From the NCBI GenBank assembly GCA_037043455.1, contig JAWPHD010005087.1, positions 62,001-126,000 of the forward strand: a stretch of 64,000 nt of DNA, in the 5' to 3' direction. The translations under genes and the position numbers were made by a program. Below are positions 22,621 through 32,775 of this stretch, one piece after another (the stretch's first letter is position 1; every line of letters begins with the position of its first letter). The notes below the pieces were generated by a model. It worked only from the letters and a program-made list of their open reading frames with translations, searched no databases and had not been told where the DNA came from. Source of the DNA: Cyrtodaria siliqua. Taxonomy: Eukaryota; Mollusca; Bivalvia; Adapedonta; Hiatellidae.

Positions 22621-23149
22621 GATGTGGATGAAGCGGTTTCGTTGGCGGCGTCAGGTGCGCAGGGAGTTGCAGGGATGCACCAAGGGGTCGCGGGCGACCA
22701 CTACGATGAGGATGTCAACTACTGTGCAGGGACTGGATGTCAACTGGGAAGTTCCTGGGATACGGAATTGATCACTCTGCGGGATCCGCAAGGGTTGCAG
22801 TGGAGCGAAGCTCTTAAACAGAGTATCTTTAAAACAAGACCCGGGGGGTCGCGACCTGGAGGCAGCGTCGGGTGAAGAAGACCCGGGTGAGCCCTGGGAA
22901 ATTGGTGGACCCATTGAATGGGGTTTCGAGCAGTCCGGAGGTCTCGCGCCTAGAAGTGACCAAGGAGGGCGATGACTTACCATCCGGACTTGCAGTGTCG
23001 TCCGGGAGGTAATAGTGGGCACAGTTGAGCGGCCGGCGTGCTGGGGATTTCCACTCCAGCACGTGCGCGAGGCTCAAGCCCGGGACCCCGTTCTGGACAT
23101 AATATTAGCCTGTGTCAAGGCAGCTGAAGAGCTGTCGGAAGGGGAACTC

Positions 23150-24060
23150 TTCTTGGCGAGCCCAGCGGCAAAATCCTATTGGTTAAACTAAATAAGGAAC
23201 TGTTTGTCCTGAAAGATGGGGTCCTCTTTAAGAAGAGGAAGGCTTCAGATGCTAAAGATCTGCTGATGCGCTCTGAATTGAAGGAGCAGGCAATAGAGTG
23301 GAATCGCGATATTCCATCTGCGAGTCACTAGGGGTTGGCTAGAACCAAGGCCAAACTGAAAGAAAAATTATGTTGGTATGGCCTGGCGGAAGACGTGTTT
23401 AAGTATGTGACGTCATGTAATATGTGCAGCCAGAGTAAAAATCTAGACCGGTACGGTCGGTGTGCTCTTACTGAATATCAGGCGGGAGCTCCTATGGAGA
23501 GGGTCCATATTGATTTTATGGGACCGTTACCGAAAATATCCCGGGCGGATGAGAACATTCTGATGATGGTGGATCAAGTCATCAAGTGGGTGGAGTGCGT
23601 CCCTCTGCCTTCGTAGACGGCAGGAGTCACCGCACGTACAGCGGTTGACTGGTTCTTCTCTAGGTTTGGTTACGCTTTTCAGCTGTTTTCTGATCAGGGA
23701 CGTTACTTTGAGACGAAACTGTTCACGGCCATGTGTGAGATTCTGCAGATTCATAAGGCAAGGACTACACCATATAGACCATCTGCCAACGGGCAAGTGG
23801 AGCGGTATAACCGTACCCTGATGGACGCGGTGCGCTGTTTCAGTGGAAATTCGCAGAACCAGTGGGATCTGCACCTGCAGCAACTTGCGGGGGCGTTGCG
23901 GGCATCGGTGAACCGGAGCACTGGGTTTACCTCTAACAAGCTTATGCTGGGTAGGGAAGTGAACACTCCAGCGCACTTGATGTTCCCGCAAGCGGTGAAG
24001 CAGCCCACGGACACCGAGGAGTATGTAGCGGAACTGGCTACGGAGCTCCAGAAGGCGCAC
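23150..24060 (+). pseudogene. Gypsy integrase
   Basis: The zinc-binding region is partly degraded (ASH ... TSCNMCSQSK; the CxxC is present and one His replaced). The catalytic core follows: ERVHIDFMGPLP (first Asp), LFSDQGRYFETKLF (second Asp), PYRPSANGQVERYNRTL (Glu), matching the D,D-x-E core of Ty3/Gypsy integrases. An in-frame TAG near 23614 splits the core. The downstream frame 23731-24078 retains the Glu motif and LMLGREVNTPAHLMFP. Confidence 0.88.
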
Positions 24061-24070
24061 AGTACCGCGG

Positions 24071-24373
24071 AACTTTGACGTCCGAATCTTGGAAAGGCCC
24101 TATGACAAGGGTGATGCGGTGTACCTCTTGGACACCGCGACGCTAAAGGGCAAATGCAAGAAATTAGGCCCGCCATGGAAGGGCCCGGCAGTAATTGTAA
24201 AAAAGGTCTCTGCGTACCTCTATCGGGTTAAACTAAAAAACGCGATACTTGTGGTCAATTATGATCGTCTCAAACCTTGTCGCGACCGCAAGTTGCCGGG
24301 TTGGTTAACCCAGTGGTTGGCTAACCCGGATGAGGGTGAGGTTCAGTGGGCTGATGATGGCCAGCTGTATTGA
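24071..24373 (+). pseudogene. Gypsy integrase C-terminal domain
   Basis: The frame reads RPYDKGDAVYLLDTATLKGK, then KLGPPWKGPAVIVKKVSAYL, and YDRLKPCRDRKLPGWL. This is the barrel/GPY-like C-terminal domain, ending with the YDRLKPC signature common in Gypsy pol. It is shifted relative to the integrase core and ends with TGA at 24371. Confidence 0.8.
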
Positions 24374-24528
24374 TCCAGCAGTACACCGCGAGGGGCTGGC
24401 TGGTGAACCACAAGCCGTCTGTGAAGCAGCTCATGCTGTCGGGGGTCTCCCAGGCCGAAATGGAGGAGGCTCTCCTGGCCCAGGCTACGATAGCCCGAGG
24501 GCGGGGCTGTGACGGATGTCTGCGGTAG

Positions 24529-26207
24529 GTGGCGCATGATGTATTCCAGCTAGAATTACAATCCCGGGGGTGGTACTGTGCCAACATTGCAGAGGTGGGC
24601 AGGAGGCCCCGCTGCAAGTGGGGTAGTTCTTTTGGGCTCCGCCGGGACGCCCGTTTGCGGGATGCCCCGGACCTTTCACGTAGGTTGGAGGATGCGACAA
24701 GTGGGCAAGGTGATTCCCAAATGGTATCCCCTCAGGGGGGAATGGAGGACCTCAACAGCTCTCAGGAGCGGCGGCTGTTGGGAAAATCCTCTTCGTCGGA
24801 TGGGGAGACCTTCAGGGATGATGCCCTGTTTCTGGACGAGGACACCACCATCCCTGAAGATCCCGATCTCAGGGCCCCCGCGGAGCCTCTTTGGGATTTG
24901 CGAGTAGTCCAGGTGGTGTCGTCTTCCCAGACGGTCTCCAGTGAAGTGGCCGACTACCGTCCTGAAGGCCCACCTCATGGTGGTGATCCGGGAAATCCTC
25001 GGGGCAGGCCCAAAAGCGACGACGCCGGAGGCCACGGCACCGACGGAGAACGCGGGGGAAGACCTATCAGAGGTATGAATCCGATGAGGGAAGGTCGGAC
25101 AATAGCTTTGCTTGTGTCCGGTGGTGTTTCCCCGGGACTTAGAACTAATACCGGGAGGGACAGGCCAGTCGGCACGATGCACGAATGAGTGCAGGTGGAA
25201 GTGGGGTACACCGCTTTCGCTCCCAGGGCCGTCGGGGCCCACCACCGGAAGTCACGGAGCCGAGCGAGGGCTGTTGTCCTTTGCCTGTGACGGGTCCAGA
25301 CCAGGCGGCACGGACCAGTGGAGTGCCGCTGGCGGAGATGGTGGGTATATTACCCCACCTCTCCATCGTTGCCTAAATCCAGCTATCGGCAGCTGCTAAG
25401 CCAGCATACTGGTAGGGACTTGTCGCACTCACTAGGGCGTGGACTGACCATTGAAGGCATAACGCCACGTCCTGTGGGAGGAGCGGACTCGGACCTGCGG
25501 GTCAGGGTTATAAGGGGACTATAAAAGGGAGCTCCTGAAAATAGGTAAGTAGAGCTCCATGGTAGTACCATATCCCAGCATCAGAGGGCCATGGCGGCAG
25601 GTACTGACTCTGCGTCCCCCGTAGACCCAGTAGTAGGTCGGATTGAGATACCGGCTCAGCTCCGCAAAACGGATCGGGAGATGCCCAGTCAGTCGGCCGC
25701 ACGTCTGTGCCCAGACCTAGTGGCAACCCTGGAAGGTCAGACCTAGACCCCGGCCCAGCTCCGCAGACAGTAGCGGGAGGCGCTCGGTCCGCTGCCTTGC
25801 CTACGGGGTCAACAGACACAAAGGACCTTCCGGTTATGCTGAACAGTAAACAGAGGAAGGACCTCAGGCGGGCGGCAAGACGCCGATGTCCATTTGGGTT
25901 TCCGGGGCCACTAGAGTTTGAAAAGTTGCATGCAGTTTTGCAACATCTTCCAGAGGTCTTTGATAAAGAGCGGGAGGAGCCGTCAACGCCGAGACTGAGA
26001 GTGGCGGCCCTTCGCTTCATTGCAGATCAGCTCCTGGGAGACCTGGGGACCCTGGAAGCGCTCTGTGAGTACGTGGAGGGTTCCGGACTTATAGCGGACC
26101 TCAGAGATCGACAGGTGACCGAGAGTCAGGACGCGGCCATGAGAGCTGTGTACGAGTACATCGGCCTTGACGCTCCGGTGGAATTCCGGCTCTCCCAGCT
26201 ACTCTGA
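24529..26207 (+). pseudogene. Uncharacterised 3' region of the Gypsy element
   Basis: Two open frames, 24529-25188 (219 residues, Gly/Pro/Asp-rich) and 25707-26207 (166 residues, with a basic KQRKDLRRAARRR patch followed by a helical EFEKLHAVLQHLPEVFDKER stretch). No domain recognised in either. They lie between integrase and the TatD-like frame in the same orientation and share its high GC. They may be parts of one additional ORF of the element broken by frameshifts. The many minus-strand frames here reflect high GC and few stops. Confidence 0.4.
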
Positions 26208-26218
26208 TTCACTGGAGG

Positions 26219-26869
26219 GTGGTGATAATTCTGATGGCACACCTCCCGTCTCGGGAACAATCCCTTTTGCAGAGTTTGTATGGGAGGCCCCGGGAGGTTG
26301 AGTTCCCTGAGCGGGATCCAGCTCTGGAGGTGCAGGTCGTGTCCTACCCGGATGATTTCGACAGTCACTTTCACCTGGATAGGTGTCTGGTCTGTTTGGG
26401 CTTGCCTCAGGGTAATTGTCAGGACGTCATGAACGCCCTCATACCTGAGGAGCAGGTGCGGATCCGTGTGGTTAGCGCTGTGGCCAATTACTGTGACAAG
26501 GGCCGTTACCCTTCTGGCCCCCAGGTGCATGACCTCTGGTCGAAGGTGGTGTGTACTTCAGTCGGTATACACCCAAAGCATGTTCACTTGTACGATGAGA
26601 AATCGTTGGTGGCTGCTCTTCCGATTCCGGGGATAGTGGGTCTGGGAAAAGTAGGGCTGGATTACACAGCCCCGACTGAGGAGCGGGCCCGACAGCTGAA
26701 AGTTTTGAGCCGGGTTTTAAGACTTGCGACGTCGGAACTCGTTTTGTTCCTCCACTGTCGGAGGCGGAGGGGTGCTTCTAGTGACGAAGCCTCGGCCATA
26801 GAGAGGATGATCGGCCAGTCTACACCGGCATTCCTAAGCCAGGCGGTTCAGGCGGTAGCTCAACAATAG
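26219..26869 (+). pseudogene. TatD-like metal-dependent DNase domain, truncated
   Basis: In this 216-residue frame, FDSHFHLDR (H50, H52) is the N-terminal HxH metal site of TatD hydrolases. SVGIHPKH (115-121) and the GLGKVGLDY block (141-149) follow; family members have Glu where Lys144 stands, a metal ligand. FLHCR (H179) is the next ligand block. The later His and Asp motifs are missing: after about residue 185 the sequence loses similarity and ends. TatD enzymes are Mg-dependent nucleases. With one ligand replaced and the C-terminal half gone, this copy should be inactive. It sits upstream of the 3' LTR, suggesting a cargo ORF of the retroelement, though an old gene capture cannot be excluded. 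Confidence 0.75.
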
Positions 26870-27494
26870 GCGTTGCCGTCGACCACTTGCTGGGACTTAC
26901 GGTGGAGAATGCCACCTCCGGCTATGATCCAGCCGGTGAATATGCGGGGCCAGAGGTTGGGTAATCAACCCACTGTTGCAGTGGAGTAAGGGGAACCATA
27001 ATGGGTGATGCGGAGACGCCTTCCTGTTGGTGATATCCCAGGATTCCTGAAAAGTGGGGTGTGTCGTTAGAATTGCTACCCAGTAGTGCATTTCTGCACC
27101 CCACATCTGAGTGAATGGGTGGAAGCACGGTTAGGCGTCGGATTAATTTGTAAGGTTAAGGATGGTTACCCAGGGTGAATCTATATTGTTAGGGAACGTT
27201 ATAAACTAAAGCACATAAACCAGTTAAGGTTTGCTCATCGGGTTCATGGGGTACACTGCGGGTAAGGAATAAGGTTTGGTTTCCAGCGGCAATTAGGAAT
27301 CATCTAAAGTTCGGTTACTAGGATTATCTGTAGTGGAGAATCAGTTTTATAATTGCTGGGGTATAACTATTATTATTGTTTTTGTGGATTATTATTTGTT
27401 AATAGGCCCCTAGGTGTTTCTCCAATGAAACGCCTTGCTGGGAGCAGGCGTAGGGTGAGGGGAAACCCCCAGGCTGGGAGATCATTTTTATAAA

Positions 27495-27622
27495 GTTGGG
27501 GGGAGTGTAGTGAATATACACGGTGTATCTCTAGTCTATTGTGGCTCATTTTCCTGGGGATTTGGGTAATCAGCTGTTTCCCGCCGAATGAGCTCACATG
27601 ACCCTGGCCAGATATCACATAC
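27495..27622 (+). repeat. Polypurine tract and truncated 3' LTR
   Basis: GTTGGGGGGAG (27495-27505) immediately precedes TGTAGTGAATATACACGG, a canonical PPT-to-LTR junction starting with TG. The LTR continues about 115 bp to AGATATCACAT, after which the sequence becomes zinc-finger coding. Confidence 0.75.
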
Positions 27623-27978
27623 GTTAAAACAGCACGATGGTCATGCACATGGCACAGAGTTGTTATGCGCTCATTGCAGTAAAACTTTTAAAAGCAAAAC
27701 TGGACACATGCAACATAAGAAACTGATTAAAGGCACCTATCGCTATACATGTCATGTATGTCAGAAATCGTTTAGGGCCAAAACTCAGTTGGAAGGTCAC
27801 GTAAACGGCCATAGAAATTACAAGCTCTACAAGTGCAGGAATTGCAAAAACAGGATTCGTGTACACGGCGTGAATAATCGTGTAAAAACGAGACAGAATA
27901 TAAGTGCGATACATGTGAATTGAAGTTTGCTGGAAAGCAATATCTAACCGCTCACATGAAAGCCAAAATAATATGATT
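27610..27978 (+). pseudogene. C2H2 zinc-finger protein fragment
   Basis: The plus-strand frame 27588-27923 encodes, from about 27610, an LKQHDGHAH finger end, then CAHCSKTFKSKTGHMQHKK and CHVCQKSFRAKTQLEGHVNG, classic C2H2 fingers (C-x2-C-x12-H). A CRNC finger follows without its distal His pair in frame. After a one-base shift near 27900 the sequence resumes as YKCDTCELKFAGKQYLTAHM and ends at TGA 27976. The apparent ATG lies inside LTR sequence, so it is not the true start. Either a terminal exon damaged by the LTR element or a processed fragment. Confidence 0.7.
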
Positions 27979-28555
27979 ATTCTTATTTATTTTTTTATAT
28001 TATTTTGGTATGGTAATTTTAGCTCAATTGTTCATATTTTAGTGGTGTGAGATGTAAGGTTTCCTGAAATAATATTATTATGATGTCAAAACTAATAATA
28101 TTACGATAAAATTCATAATGGCGGCCATAAAGCGCGAAAACCAGTGAAAAACTGTTTTTTAAATGTTAATTAGAGTTTTTAAATTTGACAATAGCTTTAT
28201 TTTAATGCAAGTTCTTTTGGCCGTTACAATCAGAAAGGAACGGTCTGACCATTTACACAGTATGAGGGTCCATAATGTATTAATTTAAAGTGTTAAAACA
28301 TCGACTAAAAAAAGACAAGTATTTCGTCATTACACAATTCTTCAAAACAAATCTGCACATATTCTGCTTTTCAAAGTTACACACCTTATGAGAACTAATA
28401 TTAGTTGAATAGTCAGAAGTGGTCTTGTTACAGCTATGCAAAACATGTAACTAGGATGATTACCATCCTATGTTCGATAATACATGTAATCTACTTAAAA
28501 ATTGTGTATATTGTTCCAAGATATCACGTTTGTGTGCATGAAAAGCTAATCGTTG
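27979..28555. other. No gene seen
   Basis: AT-rich sequence without supported features. Confidence 0.5.
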
Positions 28556-29917
28556 TCTCTCTCACAATCACCACCACACCTACATAGTGCTGAAAACATC
28601 TTATACCTCGGCCTCTACGTCCCTTTTCTGTCTGACACCCACATCTTAGTAGTTCTTGGTAAGCTTTAGAAGCTTCAGGAAGTACTGTCCACAATGGTTC
28701 CCAGATCTGGCTCTCTGCCAGTCCCAAAGACTTGGGCATGGTAAAATAGCACTTGATTCTAAGGACAGACCCCAACAATATGCAGCCTGGTATTCTACTC
28801 TCTTACTTTGTTGAAGTAAAGCAGCAGATGTTTGTGGTATTAAATCGATTGATCTTACTTTCTTTGCGAATAGTCCTGGACCCGCGTACCCCATCTGATA
28901 TTTCACGCGTGCTTGACCTGTCTTACAAAAGCACTACAAAGCGTTCCAGAATCGGTATCTTCTCTTCAAGCTCTTGCAATGAACGAGTACAACTCAATAC
29001 ATGAAAAGCTTGAATGACATCTAGATAAATTCTGGATCTTCAGTCCAGAGATTAACAAGTATAGATGTATACGCTTCTGAAATTTAATGCTTTCCCCCTG
29101 TGCTCAGTATGATTAATTACACCCACCGTATGGTCTTTTCCAGAAAACCCATCACTTGTGTGCTGAAATCAGGAAAAACCTGTTCCATGCAATGACCCTG
29201 AGCTGTAGTCGAACTTGGGTTGTGGTCTATATTGTCGACAGCACTTGTTGTGAAAAGACCTAAGCAAAGTTTTCGTGGTATTGAGCACAAATACTATTGC
29301 CAATTTATGTGGATATGTTTAACACTCTTTTGTATGAAATTGATAGTCCTAGATCATACATTTTTATCAACTAGACCACTTTATGTTTTTCAGCATAAAG
29401 CAAAAGTCCATTATATATGGCCACTGGAGGTTCACGGTATGTTGAATGATAGGATGATAGTGAGCCTTCACGACGACGTACTTTACAGTTATACATGAGA
29501 AACTGTGCCATAGTCAGAAAGGATTGTTTTTCAAACATATTATTAGACTGCGTCTTAATGTCTGGATCCCCTAATATTATTCTAACAAGTGTTTGCAGAG
29601 ACTGGGGAACAAATTCCTGTCGGCAATCATTATCAGAAGTCACATTGAAGGTTGTTTTAGATATTTTGAACACGTCTCATCTAATAACGTTAGCAGTTTT
29701 TGCAAGTATAATTGCTTCATCGTCATAATCAGTATCACGTACTGCTTTAATCTCGCCCAATATCTTCACTGAAAGCTAATAAAACATCCCTCCTTGCTTT
29801 AGTTCCCTTAATTCTTCGAAATATGCAAGGATTCTATTTTTTTCCTGCTTTGTCCAATGTAAGAAATGAGCTCAGCGAATGCTATGCGATGTAGCTTTTT
29901 TACTTCGCATTCCTCAT
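28556..29917 (-). pseudogene. Repeated metazoan ORF family, middle and C-terminal part (minus)
   Basis: Minus-strand frames in order: KKLHRIAFAELISYIG (about 29890), VPQSLQTLVRIILGD (29640), PPVAIYNGLLLYAEKHK (29420), a SAVDNIDHNPSSTTAQG block (about 29230), FTRKG-like/KVRSIDLIPQTSAALLQQSK (28850), then EPLWTVLPEASKAYQELLRC and CGCQTEKG (28650). I recognise this as an uncharacterised family present in many copies in invertebrate and fish genomes; no function is established to my knowledge. At least five frames are needed to read it, so it is dead. Its N-terminal part lies at 33316-33940, separated by the PLE insertion. Confidence 0.65.
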
Positions 29918-29920
29918 CTT

Positions 29921-30892
29921 CCCTCTTTTAATAAGTGCTATGTTAAGAGGTGCAGTTGTTGCAATTATTTATCTTGCAAGTCCACCATTAAATCAGCCGT
30001 TAATGGTAGATTGTTTAATGTTTGTCTAGCTTCAAATGTTGATTGACGTACATCTCGCGTCATTTATGTTCTGACTTGAAATGCACCAAGCTGCGGTATA
30101 CAATATGTTGGACAAACAGGTCGATCCTTAAAATTTCAATTTCGTGAACACAAATATAATGCAAGTAATCCTAAAAAGTTAGAAAATTACTTGTACCAAC
30201 ACTTTCGTCAGTCAGGTCATAATTTTAATTACGTAACTGTTCAACCGGTTGCATATATATTTTTTGGTAATGATGCTACTAAAAGCTTCAAAATAAAAGC
30301 TAGACATATTGTAGAACTTAAGTGGATGAAAAACTTACAGACACCTTATCCACTCGGCCTTAATGACAATATTTATCAAGAAGGAAATATTTCTAAAGAT
30401 CCTAATATTGACATTTTTTTTATATTTTCTATTCGAAAGCGTAAATCTAGGTCTCATGGTCTTAGGCGTAATGGTAACATCAAACGTAAATCACGTGTAA
30501 TTATTTCTGTCGCTGATTTACATACTATTTTTAAACAGTCTGGAAAGCACTCTATGCTTTCACGGCTTACCTCTTTGTCCATTTCTTCACTAAAGTTGAT
30601 CGACGAGGAAGCAGACAAAATTTTCATTCGTACAGATCCCTTGTATAACACTGCTTCCTTAGTTCAAACCTACACACAACATGTTCTCCGACCCCATATT
30701 GACAAGGAGTCTGATCACGTCAGGCATTTTCTAAAACTACTATATATTAATAAAGGTATTGATTTCATTGACATGCCTAGTATTTTTCGGGATACTCATG
30801 TAGTTGATTCTATTCCAAAATATTTCAAAAATTCCGAAAGTCCTGTAATTTGTTATAAATATAAAAAGCCTATTTCAACTACAATAAAATAG
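29921..30892 (+). pseudogene. Naiad GIY-YIG endonuclease region (copy A)
   Basis: The frame runs from a Cys-rich segment (KRCSCCNY) to the endonuclease. VIYVLT (30059-30076), an in-frame TGA (30077-30079), then PSCGIQYVGQTGRSL (YVG at 30104-30112), REHK (His 30149-30151), HFRQSGH, and the closing HIVELKWMKNLQTPYPLGLN with the catalytic Glu. In PLE endonucleases the TGA position is the first Cys of the CCHH motif, so the TGA may encode selenocysteine. The TGA at 30044 aligns with Trp in the copy at 61.27 kb and looks like ordinary decay. After the endonuclease a basic linker leads to a ~13-nt deletion near 30880 that shifts the frame. Confidence 0.8.
30077..30079 (+). other. Candidate selenocysteine codon 1 (TGA), endonuclease
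   Basis: In-frame TGA between VIYVLT and NAPSC, at the first Cys of the PLE endonuclease CCHH motif. The same TGA occurs in the second copy at 61312-61314. Confidence 0.7.
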
Positions 30893-30893
30893 T

Positions 30894-32775
30894 TTCTGAC
30901 CTTGATATAGTACATAATACTCCTAAGGATTGTGAATGCAACACATCAAAATGTTGCTATGCTCCAGCAGGTCATGTCATAACTGGTAATTTTGATATTG
31001 TTGATAAACGTATTCGGCATTTGTTTTCGAAAGGTCCTAAATATAGATTACCTTCAACTATTGATTTTAATGCCTGTCGTGCCCAGATCGCCCACTCCAT
31101 TGAAGATTTTAGTATAAAATGGTGTCGTAGAGAACATGCGGACCCAAACTCGCTTTCTACTTGGAAAAAGTCAATTCTTAAAATTATAGATACACGTATT
31201 AACTTTTATAATGCTAACCCCTCTTTACTTCCTCCTAGACCTAGGTTTTCCTTTCGTAATTTAAAATCGGGAATTCAGGAGTTTCATAATAAATTTGTTT
31301 TAGTTCCTGCAGATAAAGCAGCTAATAATGTAATTATTGTTTGACGCCTACATTACGTCTATGTTTTATCTCTGGAACTCGGCAGCACCAATTCGTATAC
31401 ACCAGTTAATTCTACTGAGGATGATGTTGTTTCCGCACATATCACTCGGTGCACTACTTTCAAGGCTGGTGTAAACGATAAGCAAAATAAACTGCCTACC
31501 ATGTACTGGATTCCTAAATTACATAAAAATCCAAATACGGCTCGCTTTATTTCTAATTCTAGTGCCTGCACCACAACAAACATCTCCAAACTTTTAACTT
31601 CTCGTCTAACTGCCGTTACAGATCACGTTAAACTATATTGTGATAAAACTTATGAAAACTCTGGGATTATTTTATTTTGGTCTATAAAAAATTCAGGAGA
31701 CGTTCTGGATAAAATTTTCAATTAAGGTCAAGTTTCATCAATAAGCACTTATGCCTTCTCTACACTATATACAACCTTACCTCATCACCTTATTAAAGAC
31801 AAGCTAATTTCTCTTATTCAAAAAACATTCGCTAGAGAAAATACTACATTTTTGGCATCTAATAATAGTAAAGCGTTTTTTACTAACGGCAGTTTAGACA
31901 ATTATACTATGTGGATTTGCTATGAAGTTTGTGAAGCACTCATCTTCCTATTAGATAATATTTTCGTCAGGTATGGTACCACCGTTTATAGACAAATTGT
32001 TGGTATCCCTATGGGTACGAACTGTGCACCACTTGTCGCAAATTTGTTTTCATTTTGCTATGAAAGAGATTTCATGTTGAGTCTTTCACCAGATACCCAA
32101 GCAGATGTTATTGAAGCTTTTAATGACACCTCTCGGTATTTGGATGACATACTGAACATTGACAACCCTTTCTTTCCAACTATGGTTGATAATATTTATC
32201 CTAAAGAACTGCGGCTTAATAAAGAAAATATATCTGATAATAACTCTTCTTTTCTTGATTTAGATCTCTCGATTGAAAATGGTAAAATAATTAGCAAAAT
32301 CTATGACAAGAGAGATGATTTTAATGTTGACATTGTTAATTATCCCCACTTGGATGGGGATGTTCCCCGAGCAACTTCTTATGGGGTGTATCTGTCTCAA
32401 CTTATTCGTTTTTTTAGAGCTTGCACTCGAGTTGAGGACTTTAATATTCGTAATCGTTTTATAACTAAAAAGTTACTCAATCACGGTTACCGTTACCATA
32501 AACTTCGTAAAAGCTTTGCAAAATTTTATTATCGTAACCCTGATCTTCTTTCCAAATATAAATGTAATTTAAGGACTCTTCTGCGACAAGGACTATCACA
32601 ACCTGACTTCTATGGTGATGTGATTTATAAACTTCGTAAGATTCTTGGTCATGATCACTTTCATACTATCTTTGTTAAATTTGTTAAAAAGTTTATCAAA
32701 AGAGGTTATGACCCTATCATTTTGCAACTTGGTGGTGGACCCTTTTACATTTCGCCACTATGCTTTCCTCTTTAA
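30894..32775 (+). pseudogene. Naiad reverse transcriptase region (copy A)
   Basis: Frame 1 from about 30894: the CxC motif DCECNTS (CxC at 30931-30939), AGHVITG, and LFSKGPKYRLPS. Then FVLVPADKAANNVIIV, an in-frame TGA (31342-31344) and RLHYV. MYWIPKLHKNPNTARFIS follows. Motif A reads STYAFSTLYTTLPH, with Ala (31753-31755) where the catalytic Asp belongs. GIPMGTNCAP is motif B. YLDD at 32137-32148 is motif C. FLDLDLSIENGK, YDKRDDF, NYPHLDGDVPRATSYGVYLSQ and RFFRACTR are typical PLE RT blocks. TAA at 31723-31725 interrupts the frame. A ~20-nt insertion near 32735 changes the C-terminus relative to copy B. RT would prime from the endonuclease nick; this copy is inactive. Confidence 0.85.
31342..31344 (+). 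other. Candidate selenocysteine codon 2 (TGA), reverse transcriptase
   Basis: In-frame TGA after KAANNVIIV, where PLE RTs commonly have Cys (VVVVC followed by a basic residue). The minus-strand copy has TGA at the same codon (59440-59438), and coding similarity continues after it in both. Confidence 0.7.

Larger units (their letters stand above)
18886..27622 (+). mobile_element. Defective Ty3/Gypsy LTR retrotransposon
   Basis: Order on the plus strand: 5' LTR remnant, gag, protease, reverse transcriptase, RNase H, integrase, a long 3' region with a TatD-like domain, purine-rich tract, and the start of a 3' LTR. The body is markedly GC-rich against the AT-rich surroundings. It is broken by stops and frameshifts throughout. 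The two LTR remnants overlap only over AATCAGCTGTTTCCCG...GGCCAGA (18886-18945 against 27570-27620), so both outer ends are truncated. Recognisable by gene order and motifs, but not functional. Confidence 0.9.

Noticed and set aside
24676..26020. Long minus-strand ORFs in the Gypsy 3' region
   Set aside because: High GC lowers stop frequency; no domains, while the plus strand matches the element's orientation and the TatD-like family.
30044..30046. TGA in NVD-TGA-RTS as another selenocysteine codon
   Set aside because: The homologous copy at 61.27 kb has TGG (Trp) here, and the position is not a Cys in relatives; ordinary G-to-A decay is more likely.
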